Counted from the stretch's first letter, positions 44,082 to 53,796 are shown. The stretch is 64,000 nucleotides of DNA from JAEYXS01 sp943367715 (GCA_943367715.1 CALRJY020000005.1:62001-126000), one strand, 5' to 3'. Numbers and translations are program-made. The notes: generated from the letters alone by a model not told the origin.

Positions 44082-45533
44082 TCATTTGACCCTCGTCAGA
44101 AGGTCCAGGAGTTTCGCCACGATCTTCCGCGTCGCTTCCTTTTCCACGCGATTCGTTCCCAGCCACGTCTCATAGCCGCCCAGTTCATGCTGTTCGGGCG
44201 TGGGCAGGTAGCCGTAGCCGCCATTTGCCAGTTCGATCACAAACATCGGCTTCACCGGGCTCTTCGCCTTCAATTCCAGTCCTGTCTCAGTGAACGTCTC
44301 AAACGGGACCGCCGCAACGGCCAGCTCGCCGATGCGAAATGCCTGCAGCACAATACTCACTTCCTTCGGCCAATCCGCCGCGCTCAAGGTCCGCTCCGCA
44401 TACGCCTTTTCAAGCCGGTGAACCGGCGAGATGGTAGGCGGTTTCGCCAGCACTTCCTTCGCCCAAGTCAGTTGCTCCGGCGTCGGCTGGCGCATCGCCA
44501 ACGTCAGCTCGCTCTGAGCCGCTTTCAGTTCCACCCAATCACGATGCTCGATCTTCTGGTAAACCTTGAACACCTCCTGTGCCACATCCTCCGCCACAAT
44601 CTTCATCTTCTCATACGGCGCCCGTTTCTCCGATGGTCCCGCGAAATTGATATTGTTCACGTCACCGCATGGCCCGTTCGCCAAAATGCCTACGAAGGGC
44701 ACATCCGTCCGCTCGGCTTGCAGCAGCTCGCCGATACGATTCGCGAACACGGCGAAATAATCTGCCGAGATGACCCCGTTGGGCACGCCGCCGACGTAGT
44801 GCAGTGAATAGTTCGCGAGCATGGCGAGGGGAACGCCATTCGTGGACTGCACCGAGATGAACGACACTTGCGGATCGGTTGGCCCAGCTGGCTCCAGCAG
44901 ATTGGGGTTCTGCACGCCCGGGTTCATCACCACCTTGTCCTCGCCGCCGAAGGGATTGATCATCTTCGTGCCCGGCTTCATCTTCCAGCGGCGATTGAAC
45001 ACATGTTGCGGCACCTGTCCGGACCCATGCCCGATGCGCGCCGGTTGCAGATTGTTCACTGCGCGCCGCACGCCATCCGCGATACGTCGCGCGAGAAACG
45101 TCTGGTAATCATCGAACGGCTTGCCCATCGCCAGCGCATTCTCTCCGCGCGCACTCGGTCCCGAATGCGTGTGCGTGGCCGACATCATCATGTTTTCCAT
45201 CGGAATACCTGTGACTTCCGTGATCAGCTTCTTCGCCTCATCGAACACCTCGCGATTCACTGACACGCTGTCCACCACCACGAATACCAGCTTCGTCGTG
45301 CCGTCATCCAGCACCAGACAACGCGCATGCAATTCATCGTTGATATGCGTGGCCGGAGGGATGGTAAAATTCCCGACAATGCCCGCGCCTAGAAACGGCG
45401 TGATATTGCTAGTCGCCGCGCCCGCTTTGAAGACCTTTGCCTTGGATGCTGGCTGCGCGTGCCCTTGACTGGTGAGCAGCGTCAGCGCACCCAGTAACGC
45501 CACGCACCTGACGAATAAAATGTAAAACCTCAT
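44082..45533 (-). CDS. exported neutral/alkaline ceramidase-like hydrolase
   Basis: A 483-residue exported protein with signal peptide (FVRCVALLGALTLLTSQGHAQ). The body resembles the N-terminal domain of neutral/alkaline non-lysosomal ceramidase: AGAATSNITPFLGAGIVGN, LDDGTTKLVFVVVDSVSVNR, MMMSATHTHSGPSARG (zinc-binding HTHSGP), ILANGPCGDVNNINF and GYGYLPTPEQHELGGYET near the C-terminus. The usual Ig-like C-terminal domain is missing; length is shorter than the 650-700 residues of classical enzymes, as is common in PVC homologues. Real substrate may be a lipid amide or something else. The gene is 27 bases after the prenyltransferase-like gene, on the same strand, so it may belong to that operon. 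Confidence 0.9.
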   Translation of the reverse strand: MRFYILFVRCVALLGALTLLTSQGHAQPASKAKVFKAGAATSNITPFLGAGIVGNFTIPPATHINDELHARCLVLDDGTTKLVFVVVDSVSVNREVFDEAKKLITEVTGIPMENMMMSATHTHSGPSARGENALAMGKPFDDYQTFLARRIADGVRRAVNNLQPARIGHGSGQVPQHVFNRRWKMKPGTKMINPFGGEDKVVMNPGVQNPNLLEPAGPTDPQVSFISVQSTNGVPLAMLANYSLHYVGGVPNGVISADYFAVFANRIGELLQAERTDVPFVGILANGPCGDVNNINFAGPSEKRAPYEKMKIVAEDVAQEVFKVYQKIEHRDWVELKAAQSELTLAMRQPTPEQLTWAKEVLAKPPTISPVHRLEKAYAERTLSAADWPKEVSIVLQAFRIGELAVAAVPFETFTETGLELKAKSPVKPMFVIELANGGYGYLPTPEQHELGGYETWLGTNRVEKEATRKIVAKLLDLLTRVK

Positions 45534-45560
45534 AGCTCAAATCCCTCCGTGTGCCATCGC

Positions 45561-47684
45561 TCACGCGATCACAAATTCTTTCACTACCTTTTCCATCCTG
45601 CCGCCGTCCGGAATCTTCAGTTCCGCCGTCACCACATGCTTGCCCGCCTTCAAGTCAGTGAGCGGATATTCGTGATACACATCCACCAGCTTCGGGGCCG
45701 TTCCCTTCCGGACTTCTTTGGAGACCACTTCCTTGTCATCCACCAGCAGCCGCACGAGTTGCACCCGCTCCGTTTTCGGCGCGCCCTGGTTGGTGTTCTC
45801 CCACTGGCAGCGCACGCGGATGTTCACACCGCTCTCCGGTCGACCCGCTTCCAGATCATCCTCCGGCTTCACCACCACGATGGATGCCAATGGTCGCTGG
45901 ATACTCGGATTGTCCCACCAGCGCCAGCCCAGCTCGCCTTGCTTGATAAAATCCGCCACTTCCTTCGAGCCGGTGTGCATCCACAGCTTGCCCTCGCTGT
46001 TCGCATCGCGCCGCACCGCCGCCACCCAATTGTTCTTGAGCGCTTCGAGCCAGCTTTCCCACGTCGGTTCTTTCGCCAGGAAGAGCGTGCGGAAACCTGC
46101 CGTCATATCGGAGAACCACCACGGCTCCGGCCCGTGCGCATCGTGTAACGCCACAAACGGAATCTGCCCGCGATACCGCATAAGCCACGGCGACGTATTC
46201 GTGAATCGCGGGTTGCCGAAATGGAACGTGCTGATCGCCGCGAAGCCACCGCGCTGGATGGAATCATCCAGCAACACCCGCACCAGTGCCTCGTTCTCGC
46301 CAAACTGCCAGATGAGCCGCCCTTGGCCCTTCTCCAACGGCTTCAACCGCCGTTCCCGAAATTCCTCCCAACTCACATCACCCGCCTTCGCCAACGAGTC
46401 GCCGATATTTGCTCCCGCTGGCGCGATGATGTCGCTCGTGTGGCTGTACGTGCCGAAGCCCGGGATATCCACCCAGGTCCCATACTCCTCATTCGCCACG
46501 AAAAATTTCACCGGCACCTTCTCCTCATCCGCGAGCGCCTGCGCCTTCGCGAGCCACTTCGCCGAGGCATTCTTCGCCCCCCACATATGGATGCACAGGG
46601 ACTTCGCCAGCAAAACCGCCTCAGTCGGACTGCCTTGCCCGTGCGCCTCGATCTGGATGGTCCAGATCTTCAAATCTTTCGGTAACGCCTTTTTGATCGC
46701 GGGCCGAGGCGTCTGCTTCGTCAAACTGTCCAGCACACCCAAGGCACTCAACGCATCCAGCGCGTAATACGTCGCCAGCGGATTGCTCTGCCAGCCCGGC
46801 CGGTCACCAAATCCGCCATCCTCATTCCACAGCGACAGCAAGTAAGTGATACACGCTTCGCGCTTCGCTGGTTCGGCATTCAGCAATTTCAACGACCTCA
46901 CCGCCACCCGGGTGTAGGCCACATCATCTAGTGCACCTGTCTTCGCACCCGGCTGATGCGTGAAACCGCCGCTCGGCAACTGGCACTCACGCAGCCACGT
47001 CACTGTCTCCTCACGCTTCTCACCAAGTCGATTCTGCACCCGCATCGCCTGCAAAGCCCACCACGTGTTCAGGATGTTGCCATCACTGTCCTTGGCGTTC
47101 GGTGTGTTATTGAAACTCCCATTCGTCCGCCGCCGCCCATCCACATACTTGATGAATTCCGGATCAAGATCCGTGAGCGGCAGGCCCAGCAGTTCGCGTC
47201 CCACGAACGCCGTCATCTCCCCCTCAAACACCGGATACGAATGCTTCTCGTACTGCGGCAGGTAGCGATACGGCTTCACCATCGCCTTCACGCGCGGCTG
47301 CAAATCCTCCGCCTTGTCCCCGAGCCACACGAGGCTCTGCACCTGTTGATAGAGAAAACTCTGGATCTCTTGCTCCGGCTTCTTCTTCCGCAACGGATGA
47401 TTGGCCCGCACCCATTCCGCCAGCTTCTTCGCCTCCGGAGGCAATTCTCCCAGCAGTTTATAACATCCAATCACCGCAAACGTCGGCGTGAGATGTGAAT
47501 CGTCCTGATCGCCCCACGCATAACCGCCATCTGCTCTAGGATGCTGGGCGAGATAACTAAAAATCTTCTTTTTCCAATCGAGCGCCTCCGCGCCGAATAA
47601 ATCTCCGCCGCCAACTCCCAGCGCAACACCAGCAACACCCAGACTCTTCAACCATTCCCGTCTATTCAAGATCACGTCTTTCAT
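45561..47684 (-). CDS. exported prenyltransferase/squalene-oxidase repeat protein
   Basis: A 707-residue protein whose N-terminus has a Tat-like signal (LNRREWLKSLGVAGVALGVG). Residues 40-340 contain alpha/alpha-barrel repeats of the prenyltransferase/squalene-cyclase type (GGYAWGDQDDSHLTPTFAVI, TNGSFNNTPNAKDSDGNILN, GGFTHQPGAKTGALDDVAYT, GGFGDRPGWQSNPLATYYAL). These repeats are also known in complement-like and peptidase-inhibitor folds, so an enzyme role is uncertain. The C-terminal half is not recognised; it has beta-rich segments (FAAISTFHFGNPRFT, YHEYPLTDLKAGKHVVTAEL). The ATG at 47682-47684 is given; a GTG at 47715-47717 would overlap the sulfatase stop (GTGA), which also fits coupled translation. 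Downstream neighbour: ceramidase-like gene. Confidence 0.85.
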   Translation of the reverse strand: MKDVILNRREWLKSLGVAGVALGVGGGDLFGAEALDWKKKIFSYLAQHPRADGGYAWGDQDDSHLTPTFAVIGCYKLLGELPPEAKKLAEWVRANHPLRKKKPEQEIQSFLYQQVQSLVWLGDKAEDLQPRVKAMVKPYRYLPQYEKHSYPVFEGEMTAFVGRELLGLPLTDLDPEFIKYVDGRRRTNGSFNNTPNAKDSDGNILNTWWALQAMRVQNRLGEKREETVTWLRECQLPSGGFTHQPGAKTGALDDVAYTRVAVRSLKLLNAEPAKREACITYLLSLWNEDGGFGDRPGWQSNPLATYYALDALSALGVLDSLTKQTPRPAIKKALPKDLKIWTIQIEAHGQGSPTEAVLLAKSLCIHMWGAKNASAKWLAKAQALADEEKVPVKFFVANEEYGTWVDIPGFGTYSHTSDIIAPAGANIGDSLAKAGDVSWEEFRERRLKPLEKGQGRLIWQFGENEALVRVLLDDSIQRGGFAAISTFHFGNPRFTNTSPWLMRYRGQIPFVALHDAHGPEPWWFSDMTAGFRTLFLAKEPTWESWLEALKNNWVAAVRRDANSEGKLWMHTGSKEVADFIKQGELGWRWWDNPSIQRPLASIVVVKPEDDLEAGRPESGVNIRVRCQWENTNQGAPKTERVQLVRLLVDDKEVVSKEVRKGTAPKLVDVYHEYPLTDLKAGKHVVTAELKIPDGGRMEKVVKEFVIA

Positions 47685-47713
47685 TCGATGTTCAGAGTTA
47701 GATGTTTCACCAC

Positions 47714-49177
47714 TCACCGTCCCACCGCCTTAAACCCCTTTCGCAATAACCCGTCCTGGTCCATGATTGGTTTCGCCGTCGCCGCCTTGCCGATGGGGCG
47801 GCAACCCGGCCCTTCATTCCCGTCACCCATATCCGCGCGCGCCAGATCGGCATACGCTTTAAGCAGTTTTACCGTCTCCTCATTCTTTTCAGCCACATCC
47901 TTTGACTCCTCGATGTCCTTCTTCAGGTCGTAGAGCTTGCCGGTTTGCAATTCGAGCTTCCATTGCCCTGAGCGCACCGCTTCCAAGGTGCCGCCCTCAC
48001 GCGCTCCGGCGCGGTAATAGTAATACTTCTCGTGGCCCTTTGCGTCCTTCTGGCCCAGCAACAGCGGCGTGATATCCTTGCCATCCAGCTTGCGATCCGT
48101 TGGCAGCTTGCCGTTGGCGAGCGATACGAATGTCGGCAGGATATCAATCATCCCGGTGATCTCGTCCGTGCTCTCCTTGGCCGGAACCTTGCCCGGCCAC
48201 CACGCGATGGTGCAGCCGCGCATGCCGCCTTCAAACGTGCTGGCCTTGAACCCGCGCAAGGGCGTGTTCTTCCCGCGCGCCGTGCCGCCGTTGTCACTCG
48301 TGAAGATCACGAGGGTCTTCTCATCCAGCTTCAGCTCGCGCACCTTGTCCAGCACTTGCCCCACGCTCCAGTCCGTCTCCTCCACCCAATCGCTGTAAAG
48401 TCCGTTCGGCGATTTGCCCGCGAAGTTCTTGCCCGGATACAGCGGGAAGTGGACGGATGAATGGGGCAGATAGAGGAAGAACGGCTTGTCCTTGTTCCGC
48501 TCGATGAACTTCAGCGACTCGCGCGTATAACGCTCCACCAGTTCCGTCTGCTCTTGCGCCTTCACCCGGATGACCAGTTCTGAATCGCCCCGGATCAGCG
48601 GCAACGGCGGATGCTTCGGTCCAGCCTTTTTCTTGTCATCTGCTTTCTCTTCGGGCAGCGGTTGGCCGAGATTGCTCCGTGCGCCTTCATCCGCCGGTCC
48701 CATGTCATTGGAGTAGGGGATGCCATAATAGTAATCAAACCCTTGGTTCGTCGGCAGCATCTCGCGCTGATCACCCAGATGCCATTTGCCGATGCAGGCG
48801 GTGGCATAGCCCGCTTCTTTCAACAGTTCCGCCACCGTGATCTCACTGGGCGCGAGTCCCTGCGCTTCACCGGGGAAGAACACGCGATTGACCCCCACGC
48901 GCTTGAAATAAGAGCCGGTCATCAATTGCGCCCGGGAGGGCGAGCACACGGGCGCGGCATAGAATGAAGTCAGCTTCATCCCTTCCTTCGCCATACGATC
49001 CAGATGCGGCGTGCGATTCAGCTTCGAGCCATACGGCCCGATATCTGCATAGCCGAGGTCATCGACATTGATGATGATGAAGTTGGGTTTGGCTTCCGCC
49101 GCGCGTAGCGAGGGAAGCAAGGCAAGACCAACCGCGACAAACAACCACTGGAAGGCAGAGAGTAGTGACGCTTTCAT
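47714..49177 (-). CDS. sulfatase, exported
   Basis: A 487-residue exported sulfatase from the ATG at 49175-49177 (MKASLLSAFQWLFVAVGLAL). The metal site NFIIINVDDLGYADIG is at about 31-46. Active-site cysteine 78 is in CSPSRAQLMTGSY, the standard CxPSR formylglycine motif. GKWHLGDQR and VIFTSDNGGTARGKNTPL cover the catalytic Lys/His and the second metal site. The C-terminal part has GQWKLELQTGKLYDLKKD, the usual last strand. First gene of a probable operon with the prenyltransferase-like gene (whose alternative GTG start overlaps its stop) and perhaps the ceramidase-like gene. The frame extends upstream to 49345 but without a signal-like start. Confidence 0.93.
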   Translation of the reverse strand: MKASLLSAFQWLFVAVGLALLPSLRAAEAKPNFIIINVDDLGYADIGPYGSKLNRTPHLDRMAKEGMKLTSFYAAPVCSPSRAQLMTGSYFKRVGVNRVFFPGEAQGLAPSEITVAELLKEAGYATACIGKWHLGDQREMLPTNQGFDYYYGIPYSNDMGPADEGARSNLGQPLPEEKADDKKKAGPKHPPLPLIRGDSELVIRVKAQEQTELVERYTRESLKFIERNKDKPFFLYLPHSSVHFPLYPGKNFAGKSPNGLYSDWVEETDWSVGQVLDKVRELKLDEKTLVIFTSDNGGTARGKNTPLRGFKASTFEGGMRGCTIAWWPGKVPAKESTDEITGMIDILPTFVSLANGKLPTDRKLDGKDITPLLLGQKDAKGHEKYYYYRAGAREGGTLEAVRSGQWKLELQTGKLYDLKKDIEESKDVAEKNEETVKLLKAYADLARADMGDGNEGPGCRPIGKAATAKPIMDQDGLLRKGFKAVGR

Positions 49178-49627
49178 GGGCTGAAGCCTATTACAGAACT
49201 GTTCCGCCCCGCTGGCAAGCTGCGAGTTCTGTTCTATGTTCTCCTTCGTTTTCATTTTTCTACGCGCCATCTTAGCCAAGTCAGTATGACATCCGCTGTC
49301 ATACCCGCTCATTTTCCTGAAAATATTTCCAGGCAGCATGGCCATCTGCGAATGACCGGTTTGCAGTCTTTGGGTTGGCGATCACAGCGAAACGTAATCC
49401 ACCTTCCTCCAATTGCCAGAACCGTAACCCAGATCGCCTTCCCGATATGTCACACTTTTGTCATATCTGAACTTCCCTGCGATGAGCTTGCAGAAGACGT
49501 GCTTGGAACTCCGGGTTCGTGCCGTCAGGCACGGAAAGATTCAAAGCGGCGGCCTTTACGCCACCGTCATTGTCCTTGGAGGGGCGTCGCGCTTGAATTG
49601 TCCGGACTTAAGGGCATCTTGGCCTAT
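49178..49627. other. 450-base intergenic region with palindromes
   Basis: No gene is supported. The palindrome GTATGACA-TCCGC-TGTCATAC lies at 49284-49304, just upstream of the sulfatase operon, and another imperfect copy of the 'gcggcgg...ccgcc'-type block (AAAGCGGCGGCCTTTACGCC, near 49533-49552) lies further right. The region must contain the promoter of the sulfatase gene and that of the SRPBCC gene. No firm -35/-10 was identified. Confidence 0.55.
49284..49304. promoter_or_regulatory. GTATGACA palindrome, copy 2
   Basis: GTATGACA, spacer TCCGC, TGTCATAC, perfect 8-bp arms, about 107 bases before the sulfatase start. It differs from the copy at 38253-38273 only in the spacer. Confidence 0.45.
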
Positions 49628-50068
49628 ATGTCTGTCGCGTCAAAGCCGCAAGCCCGTGTGGTCCGCCATTTCAACGCTTCAGCCGAACGGGTGTTCGATG
49701 CCTGGCTTTCGCCGGAGCAGATCGGCCGATGGATGTTTGGGCCAAGCATTCGTGATGAGGAGATCATCAGTCTGAAGATCCAGCCGCGCATTGGCGGAGC
49801 GTTCGCTTTTGTGGTGCATCGGGATGGCAAGCAACTTGATCACGTGGGCGAGTATCTGGAACTGCAGCGGCCGTCCCGCCTCGTGTTCACTTGGAAAGTC
49901 GTTCAGGCCGGTGGCGAAGCGAGCCGGGTGTTTATCGATATCGTGCCCAAACCAGATGGCTGCGAACTGACCTTGGTTCACGAGATGGCCCCCGAATGGG
50001 CGGACTTCGTGAAACGCTCCGAAGAGGGCTGGACCAAGATGCTGGGGGCTTTGGCCAAAGTCCTGTAG
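49628..50068 (+). CDS. SRPBCC (AHSA1-type) domain protein
   Basis: A 146-residue cytosolic protein starting at ATG 49628 (MSVASKPQARVVRHFNASAE). The START/Bet v1-like fold of the AHSA1 group is clear from ERVFDAWLSPEQIGRWMFGP, GGAFAFVVHRDGKQLDHVGE, RPSRLVFTWKV and SEEGWTKMLGALAKVL. Members bind hydrophobic ligands or act as Hsp90 activators; many are uncharacterised and some are encoded beside ArsR-type regulators, none here. A longer open frame starts at 49286 but lacks family similarity. Solitary gene between the sulfatase and the metallohydrolase. Confidence 0.85.
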   Translation: MSVASKPQARVVRHFNASAERVFDAWLSPEQIGRWMFGPSIRDEEIISLKIQPRIGGAFAFVVHRDGKQLDHVGEYLELQRPSRLVFTWKVVQAGGEASRVFIDIVPKPDGCELTLVHEMAPEWADFVKRSEEGWTKMLGALAKVL

Positions 50069-50150
50069 CGCAGACTGGCAATTTCACCTGTTCACTTCGC
50101 GCCGGTCTGCTATTCTCTCGGGCGTCGCCCTTTAACCCGCAAGACTGCCT

Positions 50151-52469
50151 ATGAACGCGTCACGCCTGTGCCTTGGTCTGACGGTGTTGTTGCTCAGTAT
50201 CAACTTGGCTTTTACTGCCGAGCCGCCGCCCATCATCACCAGTGTCGAGCGCCAGCCCTTGACCGCCCAAGTGCGGCGTTTGCTCAGTGCCCTGGAGTAT
50301 CTCGGCTCACCTTTCCCTGCGCCAGATCGAATCGCATTGGAAGCGGCGATGAATGAGACGGATGCAGTCGTAGCCACGCACACGCTGCAGCAGATGCTGG
50401 ATAAGCACGTCCTTTACTTCGTGCATATCAATCCCGAGATGCGCGTGAAGGTGGCTGCGGGCATGGCCAAGCCGGAACTGGTGGAGCAGGGTTGGCGACA
50501 ATTCCTCGTGAAGGTTCATAACGAAGCGGGTACTACGGCACCGCTCGTGGGACTCAGTCCGAATGCGGAATCACTCTTTCAATCCGGCACGGCCAACACG
50601 CCCTCCGATCGCGCAGCGAAAGGTAAGGCGCGTGATTTCACAAAACAAACCCAAGACGCACGCTGGTTGGACCTTCAGATGTTTGACCGGCAACCCCTCA
50701 CGCCTGCCTTGAGCGGTCTGGAGGTGGAGTATCGCATCGTGCAGCTCTACAGCCGCGATGCAGGCAAACGTGAGGCGAAGGTTTCCTTCAATGTGGGGCA
50801 GGGGACGCAAGACCTCGGTTTCCGTAATGACGTGGACACGCTCTTCACTGTTCTGCCTGCGTATGAGATTAAACTCGGTGTGCGGGATGAGAATGGCAAG
50901 CCGACCACCGCCGCCTTTGAAGTGCGCGATCAGGCCGGGCGCGTTTATCCCAGCCAGGCGAAACGTCTCGCGCCTGATTTCGCGTTTCATCCGCAAGTCT
51001 ATCGCGCCGATGGAGAAAGTCTGAAATTGCCCGCAGGCAAATACACCATCCTCTTCGCGCGTGGTCCCGAATCTATTCTCCAAACCCATGAAGTCTCCAT
51101 CACGGACAAGACCAAGAAATTCGACTTCAAGGCGAGCCGTTGGATCGATCCTTCGCTCAGCGGCTGGTGGTCAGGCGATCATCACATCCATGCGGCCGGT
51201 TGTGCGCATTACACGAATCCCACGGAAGGTGTGCATGCGCCCGACATGCTGCGGCATTGCCTGGGTGAAGACTTGAAGGTGGGTGCGAATCTCACGTGGG
51301 GACCGTGCTTTGATTATCAGAAACAATTTTTCACGGGCGATATCGACAAGGTTTCCACCTATCCTTATCTGCTGCGCTATGACATCGAGGTGTCGGGCTT
51401 TGGCTCGCATCGTTCGGGGCATCTGTGCCTGCTGCGCTTACGCGATCAGATGTATCCGGGCGGCAATTCCTCCACGCACTGGCCCACGCTTTGCCTGAAC
51501 ACCTTGCGCTGGGCCAAGCAGCAAGGCGCACTCGTCGGCCCCGCGCATACGGGCTGGGGGTTGCAAGTGGCGGGCAATGAATTGCCGAACTACAACCGTC
51601 CGCGCTTCGATGGCATCGGCGCGAACGAATACATCATGAACGTGACGCATCAAGTGCCCGGCCCAGATGGTAAGCTGGTGCCGGCGGTGGATTTTCTCTC
51701 CATGGTGGATACGCCCTCCGTCTGGGAATTGAACATCTGGTATCACACCCTGAACGTCGGCTACCGCACGCGCATCAGCGGAGAGACGGATTTTCCCTGC
51801 ATCTACGGCGAGCGTGTGGGCCTCGGCCGTTCCTATGTGAAGCTGGATGGCAAACTGGACTATGACTCGTGGTGTGAAGCCATTCGTGTGGGGCGCAATT
51901 ACGTGAGCGATGGCTACAGCCACTTGATGGAGTTCAAGGCGAACAATGTGGTGATGGGGGAAAAGGGCAGTGAGCTGAAGCTCGCGCAAGCGGGCACGGT
52001 GAAACTCACCGCCAAGGTGGCGGCGCGATTGAACGACGAACCGAATCCGGAGCTAAAAAACCGGCCGCTGGATCAAAAACCGTTCTGGCAGATCGAGCGG
52101 GCGCGCATTGATGGCACGCGTCAGGTGGCGGTGGAAGTGATTGTGAATGGTCATGCGGTAGCGCGCAAAAACATCACGGCGGATGGTTCGCTGCAGGATA
52201 TCAGCTTTGATGTGAAGGTGGATAAGAGCAGTTGGGTGGCGCTGCGTATCTTGCCGTCATCGCATACGAATCCGATCTTTGTGCTGGTGGGGGACCAGCC
52301 CATCCGCCCCTCGCGCCGGAGTGCGGAGTGGTGTCTGGATGGGGTGGAGAATTGCTGGCAGCAGAAGCAGCGCTTTATCGCACCACCGGAGATGGAGCAA
52401 GCAAAGGCGGATTATGAACATGCCCGCCAGGCTTACAAACGTTTGATCCAGGAATCATATCCCGATTGA
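50151..52469 (+). CDS. CehA/McbA-type secreted metallohydrolase
   Basis: A 772-residue exported protein with signal peptide (LCLGLTVLLLSINLAFTAEP). The N-terminal 330 residues are beta-rich and not assigned. The catalytic part begins at about 338 with WWSGDHHIHAAGCAHYTNPT; the histidines (343, 345) form the start of a PHP/CehA metal site, with RSGHLCLLRLRDQMYPGGNS, HTGWGLQVAGNELPNYN and FPCIYGERVGLGRSYV downstream. C-terminal residues are beta-rich (RQVAVEVIVNGHAVARKNIT). Named relatives cleave carbamates, but PVC homologues are widespread and their substrate is unknown. It lies 10 bases before the propeller gene, so the two are probably one operon. Confidence 0.85.
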   Translation: MNASRLCLGLTVLLLSINLAFTAEPPPIITSVERQPLTAQVRRLLSALEYLGSPFPAPDRIALEAAMNETDAVVATHTLQQMLDKHVLYFVHINPEMRVKVAAGMAKPELVEQGWRQFLVKVHNEAGTTAPLVGLSPNAESLFQSGTANTPSDRAAKGKARDFTKQTQDARWLDLQMFDRQPLTPALSGLEVEYRIVQLYSRDAGKREAKVSFNVGQGTQDLGFRNDVDTLFTVLPAYEIKLGVRDENGKPTTAAFEVRDQAGRVYPSQAKRLAPDFAFHPQVYRADGESLKLPAGKYTILFARGPESILQTHEVSITDKTKKFDFKASRWIDPSLSGWWSGDHHIHAAGCAHYTNPTEGVHAPDMLRHCLGEDLKVGANLTWGPCFDYQKQFFTGDIDKVSTYPYLLRYDIEVSGFGSHRSGHLCLLRLRDQMYPGGNSSTHWPTLCLNTLRWAKQQGALVGPAHTGWGLQVAGNELPNYNRPRFDGIGANEYIMNVTHQVPGPDGKLVPAVDFLSMVDTPSVWELNIWYHTLNVGYRTRISGETDFPCIYGERVGLGRSYVKLDGKLDYDSWCEAIRVGRNYVSDGYSHLMEFKANNVVMGEKGSELKLAQAGTVKLTAKVAARLNDEPNPELKNRPLDQKPFWQIERARIDGTRQVAVEVIVNGHAVARKNITADGSLQDISFDVKVDKSSWVALRILPSSHTNPIFVLVGDQPIRPSRRSAEWCLDGVENCWQQKQRFIAPPEMEQAKADYEHARQAYKRLIQESYPD

Positions 52470-52479
52470 GAAAGAATTT

Positions 52480-53775
52480 ATGCAACGCTCGTTGATCTGT
52501 CTTTCGCTTGCGCTGTTCCTGGCCGGTTCCTCGCTCCATGCCGCCAACTGGCCTACGTGGCGTGGGGCGAATGGGGATGGTGTCACCACCGAGACCGGTC
52601 TGCCGCTGAAGTGGGATGCCAATACGAATGTGCGGTGGAAGGTGCCGCTGCCGGGACCGGGGAATTCCACGCCCATCGTGTGGGGCGGCAAAGTTTTTAT
52701 CACGCAAGCCGTGGACAAGGAGAAGCGGCGGACGTTGATGTGTTTTGATCGCACGAATGGCAAGCTGCTCTGGCAACAGGGGCCCGTCTATGCGGAGCCG
52801 GAAACGACGCATGCTACGAACCCGTATTGCTCGGCATCACCCGTTACGGATGGAGAGCGTGTCATCGTATCCTTCGGTTCGGCGGGGGTGTATTGCTATG
52901 ACTTGAACGGGAAGGAGCTTTGGAAACGTGACTTGGGCAAGCAAGTTCACATCTGGGGCAATGCGGCCTCGCCGGTGATCGCGGGGGATCTCTGCTACTT
53001 GAATGTGGGGCCGGGCGAGAAATCTTTTCTCATCGCGATGGAGAAGCGCACCGGCAAGACCGTGTGGCAGCATGATGAGCCGGGCGGTGGTGCGGGGAAT
53101 CCGGAGCCGGGCAAGAAGAGCGCGGATATCTGGATCGGTTCGTGGAGTGATCCCATCTTGCGCAAGGTGAATGACCGGGAAGAACTTATCATGACGTGGG
53201 CCAAGCGCATCTGTGCTTATGATCCCAAGACGGGCAAGGAACTGTGGACGTGCGGCGGATTGAACCCGCTTGTTTACACTTCGCCCCTCTATGGTGAAGG
53301 CATCGTGGTGGGCATGGGCGGTTTTGGCGGGATGAGCGCAGCGGTGAAGGCCGGAGGTAGTGGCGATGTCACGGCCACACGGCTCTGGCATCATCCGAAG
53401 ACGAAGCAACGCATCGGCTCCGGGGTGATCCATGAGGGGCACATCTACATCTTGAACGATCCGGGAGTGGCGGAGTGTTTTGAATTGAAGACGGGCAAAC
53501 TGGTATGGGAAGAACGCATCAAGGGGCCGGGGCCAAGCGGTCAGAACTGGTCCTCGGTGATGCTCTCCGGCGACCGGCTCTATGCATTGACACAAGGCGG
53601 CGATGGCGTGGTGTTCCGAGCCAATCCGAAGTTTGAATTGCTCGCGATCAATCCCTTGGGCGCGAAGGAAAAATCGAACTCTTCCGTAGCTGTTTCCGAG
53701 GGAGAACTTTTCCTCCGCACGCACAATCAGTTGTGGTGCATCAGTGAGAAGAAGACGGTGGCAGACGTCCGTTGA
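52480..53775 (+). CDS. secreted PQQ-like beta-propeller protein
   Basis: A 431-residue exported protein (signal LICLSLALFLAGSSLHA). It begins ANWPTWRGANGDGVTTETGL, the usual opening of PQQ-like repeat proteins in PVC bacteria. Repeats show the W-docking pattern: GGKVFITQAVDKEKRRTLMC, TNGKLLWQQG, LNGKELWKRDLG, KTVWQHDEPGGG, KTGKELWTCGG, KTGKLVWEERIKG. A true dehydrogenase is not expected because cofactor residues are not visible. A scaffold or sensor role is possible. Runs downstream of the CehA gene with a 10-base gap; the next gene is convergent. Confidence 0.88.
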   Translation: MQRSLICLSLALFLAGSSLHAANWPTWRGANGDGVTTETGLPLKWDANTNVRWKVPLPGPGNSTPIVWGGKVFITQAVDKEKRRTLMCFDRTNGKLLWQQGPVYAEPETTHATNPYCSASPVTDGERVIVSFGSAGVYCYDLNGKELWKRDLGKQVHIWGNAASPVIAGDLCYLNVGPGEKSFLIAMEKRTGKTVWQHDEPGGGAGNPEPGKKSADIWIGSWSDPILRKVNDREELIMTWAKRICAYDPKTGKELWTCGGLNPLVYTSPLYGEGIVVGMGGFGGMSAAVKAGGSGDVTATRLWHHPKTKQRIGSGVIHEGHIYILNDPGVAECFELKTGKLVWEERIKGPGPSGQNWSSVMLSGDRLYALTQGGDGVVFRANPKFELLAINPLGAKEKSNSSVAVSEGELFLRTHNQLWCISEKKTVADVR

Positions 53776-53796
53776 GCCGGGTCCGTGAACGAGCCA

